A stretch of DNA of 64,000 bases from Streptomyces sulfonofaciens (GTDB lineage: Bacteria; Actinomycetota; Actinomycetes; Streptomycetales; Streptomycetaceae). The stretch covers positions 1-64,000 of the forward strand of contig NZ_BNCD01000008.1 of the NCBI RefSeq assembly GCF_014656295.1. The letters are read 5' to 3'. Of the stretch, positions 17,082-24,776 are shown in pieces. The stretch's first letter is position 1; each line of letters opens with the position of its first letter. Under the pieces are notes generated by a model. The model did not search any database. It saw only the letters and a program-made list of their open reading frames with translations, and was not told the DNA's origin. The position numbers and the translations under genes are program-made.

Positions 17082-19400
17082 TCAGCTCTGTTCGTTCGCC
17101 GCGACAGCTCGTGCCGCCGCCACCATCGCCTGTCCCACGGACACCCCGCCGTCGTTGGTCGGCACGCGGCGGTGGGTGTGCACCCGAAGCCCCGCGGTGG
17201 TCAGCTCCTGTTCGGTACGCACCAGCAGGTGCTGGTTGAGGAACACCCCGCCGCTCAGCACGACATCGGACAGACGGTGGGTCCGGGACAGCCTTCGGCA
17301 TGTCTCCACCACCGCGTGCACGATGCTCTCATGGAACGCCCGGCTCAGATCGGCGGTGCTCCGCCGGGGGTCGGACAGGCCGGAGACCAGTGCTTCCAGC
17401 CAGGGGCGGTGGTTGAGGACCAGACGGCCCTCCTCGTCGTCCAGTTGCAGCGGCCAGGGCGGCGCGGGCGTGGGGTCCCAGGCGATGAGGTTTTCCAGTT
17501 CGATGGCGGCCTGGCCTTCGTACCCCACCTCTTCGCACACGCCCAGCAGCGCGGAGAAGGCGTCGAAGAGGCGGCCCATGCTGGAGGTGACGGGGGCGTT
17601 GAGGCCGCGCTGGGTCATCTTCATCAGCACGTCGACCTCGAACGGGTCCCGGCTTCGTACGAGATCGATCGGCAGGTCCTTCGTGTCCTGGCCGAAGTGC
17701 TGGGTGAGCAGGGCGATCGCCACCCGGGCCGGCTCGCGCACGGCCCTGTCCCCACCGGGCAGGCGGAAGCGCCCGAGGTGCCCGGCGCGCTCGAAGCCGC
17801 GGTAGTCGCCGATCAGGAACTCCCCTCCCCAGATCGTTCCGTCGCTGCCGTACCCGGTGCCGTCGAAGATCACCCCGATGACCGGGCGGTCCAGGCCGTT
17901 GTCCGCCATGCAGGAGGCCATGTGCGCGTGGTGGTGCTGGACGGGGACCTGCTCCATGTCCGGGCAGGAGCGCGCGTAGCGGGTGCTGTGGAAGTCCGGG
18001 TGCAGGTCGTGGGCGACGTATCGGGGGCTCACATGGAAGATCTGGCGCAGGTGGGCGATGGTGTCGGTGAAGAAGCGCTGGTTGCCGGGGGTCTTGAGGT
18101 CTCCTATGTGCTGGCCGACATGGAGCGAGTTTCCTGCGCCCAGGCACACCGTGTTCTTCAGCTCGGCGCCGACCGCGAGGACGGGCGGTATCGGGAAGGG
18201 GGTGGGGAGGGGATCGGGGACGAAACCGCGCGCCCGGCGCAGGAGCACCGCCGCGGGACCCTGCGGGGTGGGTACGACGCGGGCGATGGAGTCGTCCACA
18301 CGGGTGTGGATGACGCGGTCGTGCACAAGGAAGGCGTCCGCCAGCCCCGGGAGCGCGGCGAGTGCCTCCTCTTCGGTGCGGGCCATGGGCTCGTCCGGGG
18401 CGTTGCCGCTGGTGGCGACCAGCACTCCGGCCGTGCCCGCCAGCAGGAGGTGCTGCAGTGGCGTGGTCGGCAGCATGAAGCCCAGCGTGGGCGATCCGGG
18501 GGCCACACCTGGATCGAGCGGGGTGTCCCGGCGGGCCCGCAGGAGGACGATGGGCCGTGCCGGGGATTCCAGCAGTCGGCTCTCCGCGCCGTCCACGTGG
18601 GCGTACCGGGCCACCACCGCGCTGTCGGCGGCCAGCAGGGCCAACGGCTTGGCACTGCGTTCCTTGCGGGCACGCAGCTCGGCCACCGCCGCGGAGTTGA
18701 ACGGGTCGGCCATGAGCTGGTAGCCGCCCAGTGCCTTCACGGCCAGGACCCGTCCCTCGCGGAGCATCCGGACAGCCGCCCGGACGGGGGCGTCACCGCC
18801 GGCCCGGCTGCCGTCCGGACGGAGCAGCCGCACCTGGGGACCGCAGCGCCAGCAGGCGTTGGGCTGGGCGTGGAACCGCCGGTCGGCCGGTGAGTCGTAC
18901 TCCTTCCGGCAGTCGGGACACATCACGAAGTCGGCCATTGTCGTCAGCGGGCGGTCGTAGGGGACGCCCCTGATGATGCTGTACCTGGGTCCGCAGTTGG
19001 TGCAGTTGATGAGGGGATAGCCGTGTCGGCGGTCCTCGGGGTTTTGCAGTTCGTCGACGCAGTCCTGGCAGACGAAGCTGTCGGGGGTGACCAGGCCGCC
19101 GTGGCCCCCGTCCGAACGGCTCTGCCGGATGGTGAAGTGGCTGCTCCAACTGCGCAGCGGTTCCTCCGCCAGCAGTTCACAGGAGTCGATGCGAGCGAGC
19201 CCGGGCAGTTGCGCGTGGAGATCGGTGCCGAAGGCGTCCACCGCGGGACTCGCGCCTTCGACGCAGATGGTGACGCCTCGGGTGTCGTTGAGCACCCAGC
19301 CGCCCAGCAGGTGCCGGGCGGCCAAGCGGTACACGAAGGGGCGGAATCCCACCCCCTGGACGAACCCGGTCACCCGCAGGGTGCGGCGGACCGCCGCCAT
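17082..19400 (-). CDS. hypF: HypF-type carbamoyltransferase, full length
   Basis: The 772-residue product has every HypF domain. The acylphosphatase domain (about 5-92) contains VQGVGFRPF with the catalytic arginine. Two C4 zinc sites follow at Cys111/114/133/136 and Cys161/164/183/186. A YrdC/Sua5-like domain (about 203-388) and a Kae1-like carbamoyltransferase domain (from about 405) with VQHHHAHM at 487-494 complete it. In hydrogenase maturation HypF takes carbamoyl phosphate and ATP and transfers the carbamoyl group to the C-terminal cysteine of HypE. The ATG at 19400 overlaps the HypE stop by one base (TGATG); a GTG six bases upstream is an alternative. No HypA, B, C or D and no hydrogenase subunit is in the window, so the cyano group may have another destination. 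Confidence 0.95.
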   Translation of the reverse strand: MAAVRRTLRVTGFVQGVGFRPFVYRLAARHLLGGWVLNDTRGVTICVEGASPAVDAFGTDLHAQLPGLARIDSCELLAEEPLRSWSSHFTIRQSRSDGGHGGLVTPDSFVCQDCVDELQNPEDRRHGYPLINCTNCGPRYSIIRGVPYDRPLTTMADFVMCPDCRKEYDSPADRRFHAQPNACWRCGPQVRLLRPDGSRAGGDAPVRAAVRMLREGRVLAVKALGGYQLMADPFNSAAVAELRARKERSAKPLALLAADSAVVARYAHVDGAESRLLESPARPIVLLRARRDTPLDPGVAPGSPTLGFMLPTTPLQHLLLAGTAGVLVATSGNAPDEPMARTEEEALAALPGLADAFLVHDRVIHTRVDDSIARVVPTPQGPAAVLLRRARGFVPDPLPTPFPIPPVLAVGAELKNTVCLGAGNSLHVGQHIGDLKTPGNQRFFTDTIAHLRQIFHVSPRYVAHDLHPDFHSTRYARSCPDMEQVPVQHHHAHMASCMADNGLDRPVIGVIFDGTGYGSDGTIWGGEFLIGDYRGFERAGHLGRFRLPGGDRAVREPARVAIALLTQHFGQDTKDLPIDLVRSRDPFEVDVLMKMTQRGLNAPVTSSMGRLFDAFSALLGVCEEVGYEGQAAIELENLIAWDPTPAPPWPLQLDDEEGRLVLNHRPWLEALVSGLSDPRRSTADLSRAFHESIVHAVVETCRRLSRTHRLSDVVLSGGVFLNQHLLVRTEQELTTAGLRVHTHRRVPTNDGGVSVGQAMVAAARAVAANEQS

Positions 19401-20410
19401 CAGCACAGCCTCGGAAGCTGAGCACCGTAGAGCAGGTCAACGGTCCGCTCGCGGCCGTCCTGGGTGGTCATGCGCACCGTTCCCGGTTGTCCTTCGACGA
19501 CGCTGCCGACGACGGCTGCGTGTGCGCTCTCCGCATGGGAGTGGAGGGCCTTGAGCGCGGCCTCGGTGCGGTCCGGGGAGACGACCAGGCAGAGGTTCCC
19601 CTCGTTTGCCAGGTAGAGCACGTCGACGCCGAGCATGTCGGCGGCCATGGCGGTCTCCGGCCGGATGGGCAGGGCTGTCTGGGAGAGCTGTATCGCGGTG
19701 GTGGATGCCTGGGCGAACTCGTTGAGAACCGTGCCCAGGCCGCCGCGGGTCACATCGCGGATACACCGTACGTCCTCGCCGCAGGCATCAAGGACGTCGG
19801 CGACGACGTGGTTGAGGGCGGCGCAGTCGCTGCGCACCCGGTGTTCGAACCCCAGGCCCTCCCGCTGCGACAGCAGGTGGATGCTGTGGTCCCCCAGATA
19901 GCCGGTGACGATGACCTGGTCCCCGGTGCGCAGTGAGCGGCTGGACAGGCGCAGGGGGCGTTCGAGGATTCCCACACCCGTGGTGTTCAGGAAGATGCCG
20001 TCGGCTTCCCCGCGTCGGACGACCTTGGTGTCACCGGCGACGATCCGTACGCCCGCCCCGGCGGCGGTGTCCCGTACGGAGTGCAAAATGCGTTCGAAGT
20101 CCGCGAGGGGGAAGCCTTCCTCCAGCACGACCGCGAGGGTGAGGTAGAGCGGGCGGGCTCCGCTGACGGCGAGGTCGTTGACCGTGCCCGCCACGGCTAT
20201 CTTCCCGATGTCACCGCCGTCGAAGAACAGCGGCTCCACCACGAAGGAGTCGGTCGTGACGGCGATCCGCCTGCCGGGGAGCTCCAGCAGGGCGCTGTCC
20301 TCCATCTCCCCGATGTAGGTGTCGCCGAGGATCAGGGCGATGGTGCCGGAGATGAGTTCCTGACTCATCCCGCCTCCGGCTCCGTGGTCCAGAACGACGG
20401 TTCTCGTCAC
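19400..20410 (-). CDS. hypE: HypE-type carbamoyl dehydratase
   Basis: The 336-residue protein belongs to the PurM/HypE fold. It shows DHGAGGGMSQELI at the N terminus, TDSFVV, the glycine-rich GTVNDLAVSGA and DVTRGGLGTVLNEFA. It ends in PRLC; the terminal cysteine is the acceptor that canonical HypE (PRIC or PRVC end) uses to form a thiocarboxamide and, with ATP, a thiocyanate. The catalytic tail is therefore intact and HypE-HypF should be a working cyano-forming pair. The GTG at 20410 follows AGGAGG by 7 nt. It is coupled to hypF by a one-base overlap and lies 33 nt after the di-iron protein gene. Confidence 0.95.
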   Translation of the reverse strand: MTRTVVLDHGAGGGMSQELISGTIALILGDTYIGEMEDSALLELPGRRIAVTTDSFVVEPLFFDGGDIGKIAVAGTVNDLAVSGARPLYLTLAVVLEEGFPLADFERILHSVRDTAAGAGVRIVAGDTKVVRRGEADGIFLNTTGVGILERPLRLSSRSLRTGDQVIVTGYLGDHSIHLLSQREGLGFEHRVRSDCAALNHVVADVLDACGEDVRCIRDVTRGGLGTVLNEFAQASTTAIQLSQTALPIRPETAMAADMLGVDVLYLANEGNLCLVVSPDRTEAALKALHSHAESAHAAVVGSVVEGQPGTVRMTTQDGRERTVDLLYGAQLPRLC

Positions 20411-20443
20411 GCGCCGGCCTCCTGCGTAAGGGTGGGTTCTCGG

Positions 20444-21157
20444 TCAGACGGACTGGAGGACGGATTCACCCAGGGACTTCTTCAGCAGGGCGTCCCACCA
20501 CGTCCTCATGATGGCGATGGCCTCCAGGGCACCCTTGCGGACCTCGTCCATGTCGATCGGCTCGCCGTCGCCGTCGGCGGCGTCCGGGCCGAGGTCGACG
20601 AACGCGGCAAGGCCGTCCTTGTGCCCCTGCTCCACACCGTCCTCCAGGTGGATGTCGTGGAACCGCTTGATGAGGCTGCCCTCGTAGGTGAAGCCGCGCC
20701 GGTCGGCGATCTCCTTGCAGATCTCGTGGAAAACCTCGTGCTCGAAGATCGCGGCCGTCTCCGTTGCGTACAGGGACCCCAGGGCGCGGGAGGGATTGGG
20801 GGCGCACAGGGCGTCGACACCGGCCAGGAACCGCGTGGTGGGCGGGAACTCCACTCGGCTGTCCATGTCGGTCCCGGCCTCCAGCATGCCCTTCTTGTAC
20901 ATCGGGGCGTGGCCGTCCTCCTCGTCGACGTTGCGCTGCAACTCGATCGAGACGCCGGTGTCGGCCAGTTTCCTGGTGCAGTCCACGGCCTTCTGCAGAA
21001 GGGCCTTGTTGGCGAACGAGAACTGGTAGTGCTCCATCACCAGCCACTCCAGCGACTCCGTGTCGACCTGGGGTAAGGATTCGAGGAGCTGTCCCTTCAC
21101 AGCTTTGGTGAAGGCGTCGTTCTCAGCGTCGATCAGCGCGGACAGACGCTCGGCCAT
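20444..21157 (-). CDS. Haem-oxygenase-like di-iron oxygenase (DUF3865/CADD-like)
   Basis: The 237-residue, all-helical protein fits the haem-oxygenase-like di-iron oxidase superfamily (CADD, SznF central domain, UndA, BesC). It has an NVDEEDGH segment (76-83) like the family's NLxEExG motif. Further candidate metal ligands are in TETAAIFEHEVFHE (132-145) and FHDIHLEDGVEQGH (166-179). Members hydroxylate amines, cleave C-C bonds or desaturate substrates using two irons and oxygen. The exact ligand set needs a structure model. It is the first gene of the leftward operon, so it probably defines the pathway's substrate. The ATG at 21157 follows AGAGG; 45 in-frame upstream codons run into the promoter and were rejected. 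Confidence 0.7.
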   Translation of the reverse strand: MAERLSALIDAENDAFTKAVKGQLLESLPQVDTESLEWLVMEHYQFSFANKALLQKAVDCTRKLADTGVSIELQRNVDEEDGHAPMYKKGMLEAGTDMDSRVEFPPTTRFLAGVDALCAPNPSRALGSLYATETAAIFEHEVFHEICKEIADRRGFTYEGSLIKRFHDIHLEDGVEQGHKDGLAAFVDLGPDAADGDGEPIDMDEVRKGALEAIAIMRTWWDALLKKSLGESVLQSV

Positions 21158-21242
21158 GGCAGACCTCTTCTCTCTGTGAATGATGACGGGGGATCTGTTG
21201 CGCAGAAGCGCAGACAGGGGTCGGCTGCCTACTGCGTCCCGC

Positions 21243-21272
21243 ATGCTAGTCATACGCATGACTTCGAAACAA
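21243..21272 (-). promoter_or_regulatory. Leftward promoter of the di-iron/HypEF operon
   Basis: Read on the minus strand: TTGTTT, an 18-bp spacer, then TAGCAT. This fits the streptomycete vegetative pattern (TTGAC-like, about 18 bp, TAGRRT). The operator element at 21246-21261 overlaps the spacer and half of the -10. The promoter ends 86 bp before the di-iron protein start codon. Confidence 0.6.
21246..21261. promoter_or_regulatory. Operator copy A (16 bp), mirror of copy B
   Basis: CTAGTCATACGCATGA is the exact reverse complement of the sequence at 21349-21364. Within each copy TCATACGCATGA is itself nearly palindromic around a central CG, as in LacI-family operators. It overlaps the -35/-10 spacer and -10 of the leftward promoter. 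Confidence 0.7.
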
Positions 21273-21337
21273 GAGCCCCATTGGGACATCAACTACGCTG
21301 ATTTTCAGGCAGTTTACCGATCGCGCGCTATCGAGTG

Positions 21338-21367
21338 TTGCCGCTCCATCATGCGTATGACTAGGCT
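21338..21367 (+). promoter_or_regulatory. Rightward promoter of the hydrolase/transporter operon
   Basis: TTGCCG (21338-21343), an 18-bp spacer and TAGGCT (21362-21367). Spacing and -10 fit the streptomycete vegetative consensus. The architecture mirrors the leftward promoter, including the operator position. Confidence 0.6.
21349..21364. promoter_or_regulatory. Operator copy B (16 bp), mirror of copy A
   Basis: TCATGCGTATGACTAG is the exact reverse complement of copy A, with 87 bp between the two. It overlaps the spacer and the start of the -10 of the rightward promoter. A repressor bound at A and B would block both promoters and could form a DNA loop. Confidence 0.7.
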
Positions 21368-21424
21368 CGCCCCGCTCGGTACGGCCCTGTCCCGCTCCAC
21401 TCCCCACTCGAACCAGGAAGTTGC

Positions 21425-22009
21425 ATGCCTCGATATGCCGTCCTGACCAATGACCTCCAGCGCGACCTGGTGGACAAGAACGATCAGCGCAAGGCGAACG
21501 TGGAGCGGCTGACCCCTTCGTTCCAGAAGTTCCTGGCCCGGATGCGCGAACTCGATGTGCCGGTGATCCATCTGCAACTGATCTACGACGAGGGCGACAA
21601 GAAGATCGAGTACCACGACGGCCGCATCCCGGTTCTGCGCGGCACTCCCGGAGCGGAGCTCCTGCCGGAGTTCGTGGCCCCCGGCGACATCGTCATGGAG
21701 AAGAAGAAGGACAGCGGGTTCTTCGAGACGGACCTGCACGCCTTCCTGGAGCAGCACGGCATCGACACCGTCATCATCACGGGGATGCAGGCGCAGGTCT
21801 GCATCCAGACCACCGCGGCCGACGCCCACTTCCGCGGCTACAACGTGGTCGTCCCCTCCGACGGGGTCGTCTCCACCCGCGAGGAGGACCGCCGGCGGGC
21901 CCTGGAGTGGCTGGCTTCCTACTGTGCCGTGGTGACACCGATGGACGACGTCGTCCACCGCATCAGCAGCGCAGAGGGTTTCGACTTCTCGGTCGCGGCG
22001 CTTCCCTGA
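21425..22009 (+). CDS. Isochorismatase-fold cysteine hydrolase
   Basis: The 194-residue protein carries the complete triad of the isochorismatase/nicotinamidase superfamily: Asp10 in LTNDLQRDL, a lysine in EKKKDSG (about 93-95) and Cys126 in GMQAQVCI. Superfamily members hydrolyse amides, ureido or carbamoyl groups (nicotinamidase, biuret hydrolase, N-carbamoylsarcosine amidase) or enol ethers. With HypEF and a ureohydrolase alongside, an amide, ureido or carbamoyl substrate is more plausible than isochorismate; this is inference. The ATG at 21425 follows AGGAAG. It is the first gene of the rightward operon. Confidence 0.88.
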   Translation: MPRYAVLTNDLQRDLVDKNDQRKANVERLTPSFQKFLARMRELDVPVIHLQLIYDEGDKKIEYHDGRIPVLRGTPGAELLPEFVAPGDIVMEKKKDSGFFETDLHAFLEQHGIDTVIITGMQAQVCIQTTAADAHFRGYNVVVPSDGVVSTREEDRRRALEWLASYCAVVTPMDDVVHRISSAEGFDFSVAALP

Positions 22010-22112
22010 GATCCGCCGGTCCGCCCAACGGATACGCACACCACTCGTGTACACGGCAACCATCGGCCCGCCGCGGTCCTTGCTGCCGTTCAAGCCCTGC
22101 GGGAGACGGCTC

Positions 22113-23066
22113 ATGGACGTGACAGGAACCCCGGCGGCCCATACCTGGAACGGGCTCGCCGTGCCGCCCGGGGCGGAGGGGCAACCGGACGTCTTCGTGG
22201 TCGGCGTCCCCTTCGAGGGGGGTGCCGGTGGTGCCGGTGGCGCCTCGCTCGGGCCCGGACGGGTCCGGGAGCTCACGCCCCGGCTCAAGACCATCGACCG
22301 CAACGGCCGGGACGCCTCCGCCCTGAGGCTGCGCGACCTCGGTGACATCGAGACCTGGCGATTCGATCTTCCACGGTCCGTCGAGCACCTCGCCGTGGCC
22401 TACCGGGACATCTTCGACACCGTCACGGCACCCGTACTGACCTATGGCGGGGACCACTCGATCACCTATCCCATCGTGGCGGCGGCCGGCGCCGGACGCA
22501 GCCTCGGACTGGTGTGGTTCGACGCCCACCCTGACGTGCTCGACGGATACCAGGGCTCCGGTGTCTCGCACGGCTCGCCGCTGCGGCGCATCATCGAGGA
22601 CGGGGCGGTCGCCCCGGAGAACGTGCTCCTGGTCGGCACCCGCGCGTACGACATCGGGGAAACCGACTTCATCGACAAGCACGGGATCCGTGAGGTGCGC
22701 GCCGCCCGCTTCACGGACGATCCCCGGGCGGCCCGGGCCGACTACCGGCGGCACCTGGCCGACATCGCCGGTCGTGTCGACCACTTCTATGTCACGCTGG
22801 ACATCGACGTGCTCGATGCCTCGTGCGTGCCGGGCACCGGCACACCCGTCGCCGGCGGCATCGGGACCGGCGAGCTGCTCGGGCTGCTGGAGGAGCTCCC
22901 GGAGCCCGTAGTGGCCTACGACATCGTGGAGTTCGCGCCCGCCCACGACGTCGGTGGCATGACGGGACATGCCGTCATGGCCGTCACAACGGCCTATCTC
23001 GCGCGCATCGCGGCCCGGACACACGCGGCGGGCTCGCTGGTGCCTCCGCCCGGACGCGTCCCGTGA
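22113..23066 (+). CDS. Agmatinase/arginase-family ureohydrolase
   Basis: The 317-residue protein has the dimanganese ligands of the family: His115 in GGDHS, Asp137, His139 and Asp141 in DAHPDVLD, and Asp230 and Asp232 in TLDIDVLD. It should cleave a guanidino or related C-N bond, as do agmatinase, arginase, guanidinobutyrase and formiminoglutamase. Substrate loops are not diagnostic. I chose the ATG at 22113, which has GGGAG 7 nt upstream, over a GTG at 22047 without a ribosome site. It lies 103 nt after the cysteine hydrolase gene. Confidence 0.88.
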   Translation: MDVTGTPAAHTWNGLAVPPGAEGQPDVFVVGVPFEGGAGGAGGASLGPGRVRELTPRLKTIDRNGRDASALRLRDLGDIETWRFDLPRSVEHLAVAYRDIFDTVTAPVLTYGGDHSITYPIVAAAGAGRSLGLVWFDAHPDVLDGYQGSGVSHGSPLRRIIEDGAVAPENVLLVGTRAYDIGETDFIDKHGIREVRAARFTDDPRAARADYRRHLADIAGRVDHFYVTLDIDVLDASCVPGTGTPVAGGIGTGELLGLLEELPEPVVAYDIVEFAPAHDVGGMTGHAVMAVTTAYLARIAARTHAAGSLVPPPGRVP

Positions 23067-23359
23067 GGCCGCGTCCCGTGAGGCCGCGTCGAGGAGTGAC
23101 GCCGTGGACGCGATGACGGGGGGTGCCGGGCCCCCTGGGCACCGACGCCACCGGCGGGCGTGGCGGGCGCCTCGCGACGGCCCCGCGAGGACATCGCGTC
23201 CAAGCCGCCCCCTCACCGCCGCCCGCACCGAGCGCCCCGCGGCGCTGCGACCGGTCCCTGGCGGTGGGGCATGGAGAAGTCCCAGCACCCGATCACGGCC
23301 GACAGGCTCACCCCATCACGCCGGCAGCGGACGCCCGGCAGGAAAGGCAGAATCCACCA

Positions 23360-24670
23360 GTGGAGTCGAGGGAAGAGGAGAGCGCGCCGCACCATGCGCC
23401 GCACGCTGAGCGGCGCGGGCCATCGAAGTGGGTGCGGGACGCCGCGCGCTTCGCGCCACGAGAACGCGCGGCCCGCATCTTCTTGCTGGTCGCGTTCGTC
23501 GACGCCGCGGGGCGGGGCCTCTTCCTCGCGGGCTCGGCGCTCTTCTACACGCAGGTCATCGGCCTGACCAACGCACAGGTCGGCTTCGGGCTGTCGGTGG
23601 CGGGCCTGGTGGGTTTCGTGTGCGCCGTTCCGATCGGCTGGCTGGCGGACCGCTTCGGTGACGTGCCCGTCCTGGTGGGGATGCAGGTCTGGCGCACCGC
23701 GGCATTCCTGGTCTATCCCCTGGTCGGCGACTTCCGGATGTTCCTGGTGGTGGCCTGCCTGGTCGGTGCGGTCGAATGGGCCGCCATGCCCATCATCCAG
23801 TCGGTCGCGGGAGCCACCGCGCAGCACGATGGAATGGTGGGAGCCATGGCCGTGGTCGCCGTGGCCCGAAACTCCGCCTATGCACTCGCCGCGCTGGCGG
23901 CCACCGCCATCATCACCTGGGCCTCCCCGGGCGTGTATGTGGCCTTCGTGCTCTTCAACGCCCTGGGCTTCTTCGTCTCCGGACTGCTGCTGCTGGGGTT
24001 GCGACTGCCGCGCCGGGCGCCGGTGCGGGCCACGGCGCGACCGACCGGGGCCAAGTGGCTGCCGTTCAAGGACCCGCGCTTCCTGCTGCTGTCCTTGACC
24101 AACGGCGTTCTCTACGCCCACATGCCGATTCTGTCCGTTGCCCTGCCCCTGTGGATCGTCACCCGTACCGACGCGCCGGACGCCCTGGTGGGTGTGGTCC
24201 TGACGGTCAACACCGTGATGGCGGTGCTGTTGCAGGTCCGGCTCAGCGCGGGTGCGGACGATCTCGGCAGCGCCGGGCGCAAACAGCGCCTGGCCGGGCT
24301 GGCGCTGGCCGCGTTCTGCGTGCTGCTCGCCGCCACACGCTCGGTGGAAGGGGTGGTCACCACGCTCCTGCTGCTGCTGGCCGCGGTGGCCCTGACCCTG
24401 GGCGAGCTGTGGCAGTCGGCGGGCGGCTGGGGCATCTCCTACGGTCTGGCTCCCAAGGAGCAGCGCACGTACTACCTGAGCGTGTATCAGCTCGGGGCGA
24501 ACGGTGCGACGGTGGTGGGCCCGGCGTTGCTCGTGACGGCCGTGGTCGACGTGGGCCCGGTCGGCTGGCTGGGGCTGGCTGTGCTGCTCGCGGCCACCGG
24601 CTTGCTGACCCCGGTGCTCGTGCGGCGGGCCGGGCACGGGGCCACGGCCGTGCCGACCCGTACCGACTGA
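23360..24670 (+). CDS. MFS transporter of the LacI-bracketed region
   Basis: A roughly 436-residue membrane protein with about 12 predicted helices and the MFS loop motif GWLADRFGD between the second and third. Basic, Pro/Ala-rich residues precede the first helix. The start is uncertain: the GTG at 23360 has GGAAAGG about 12 nt upstream, and the open frame extends back to 23123 without a better site. Its place at the end of the rightward operon suggests import of the substrate or export of the product. No substrate can be named. Confidence 0.82.
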   Translation: MESREEESAPHHAPHAERRGPSKWVRDAARFAPRERAARIFLLVAFVDAAGRGLFLAGSALFYTQVIGLTNAQVGFGLSVAGLVGFVCAVPIGWLADRFGDVPVLVGMQVWRTAAFLVYPLVGDFRMFLVVACLVGAVEWAAMPIIQSVAGATAQHDGMVGAMAVVAVARNSAYALAALAATAIITWASPGVYVAFVLFNALGFFVSGLLLLGLRLPRRAPVRATARPTGAKWLPFKDPRFLLLSLTNGVLYAHMPILSVALPLWIVTRTDAPDALVGVVLTVNTVMAVLLQVRLSAGADDLGSAGRKQRLAGLALAAFCVLLAATRSVEGVVTTLLLLLAAVALTLGELWQSAGGWGISYGLAPKEQRTYYLSVYQLGANGATVVGPALLVTAVVDVGPVGWLGLAVLLAATGLLTPVLVRRAGHGATAVPTRTD

Positions 24671-24677
24671 AGCGGCT

Positions 24678-24693
24678 GTGCCGAATGCGGCAC
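24678..24693. terminator. Short hairpin between convergent MFS and LacI 2 genes
   Basis: GTGCCG and CGGCAC enclose a four-base loop eight bases after the transporter stop and 84 bases from the end of regulator 2. A perfect six-pair stem without a T run is a weak candidate for a bidirectional terminator. Confidence 0.35.
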
Positions 24694-24776
24694 GTCGGCC
24701 GATGGCCTTTGGAGAGCGGTGCCCGCGCCGAGGCAGGGCCGTGCCGGTGGTGGGTTCGCGGGGTGCGGCGGGTGTC

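Noticed and set aside
17082..20410. Part of a NiFe hydrogenase gene cluster
   Set aside because: No hydrogenase subunits, maturation protease or HypA/B/C/D occur within the window on either side of hypE and hypF.
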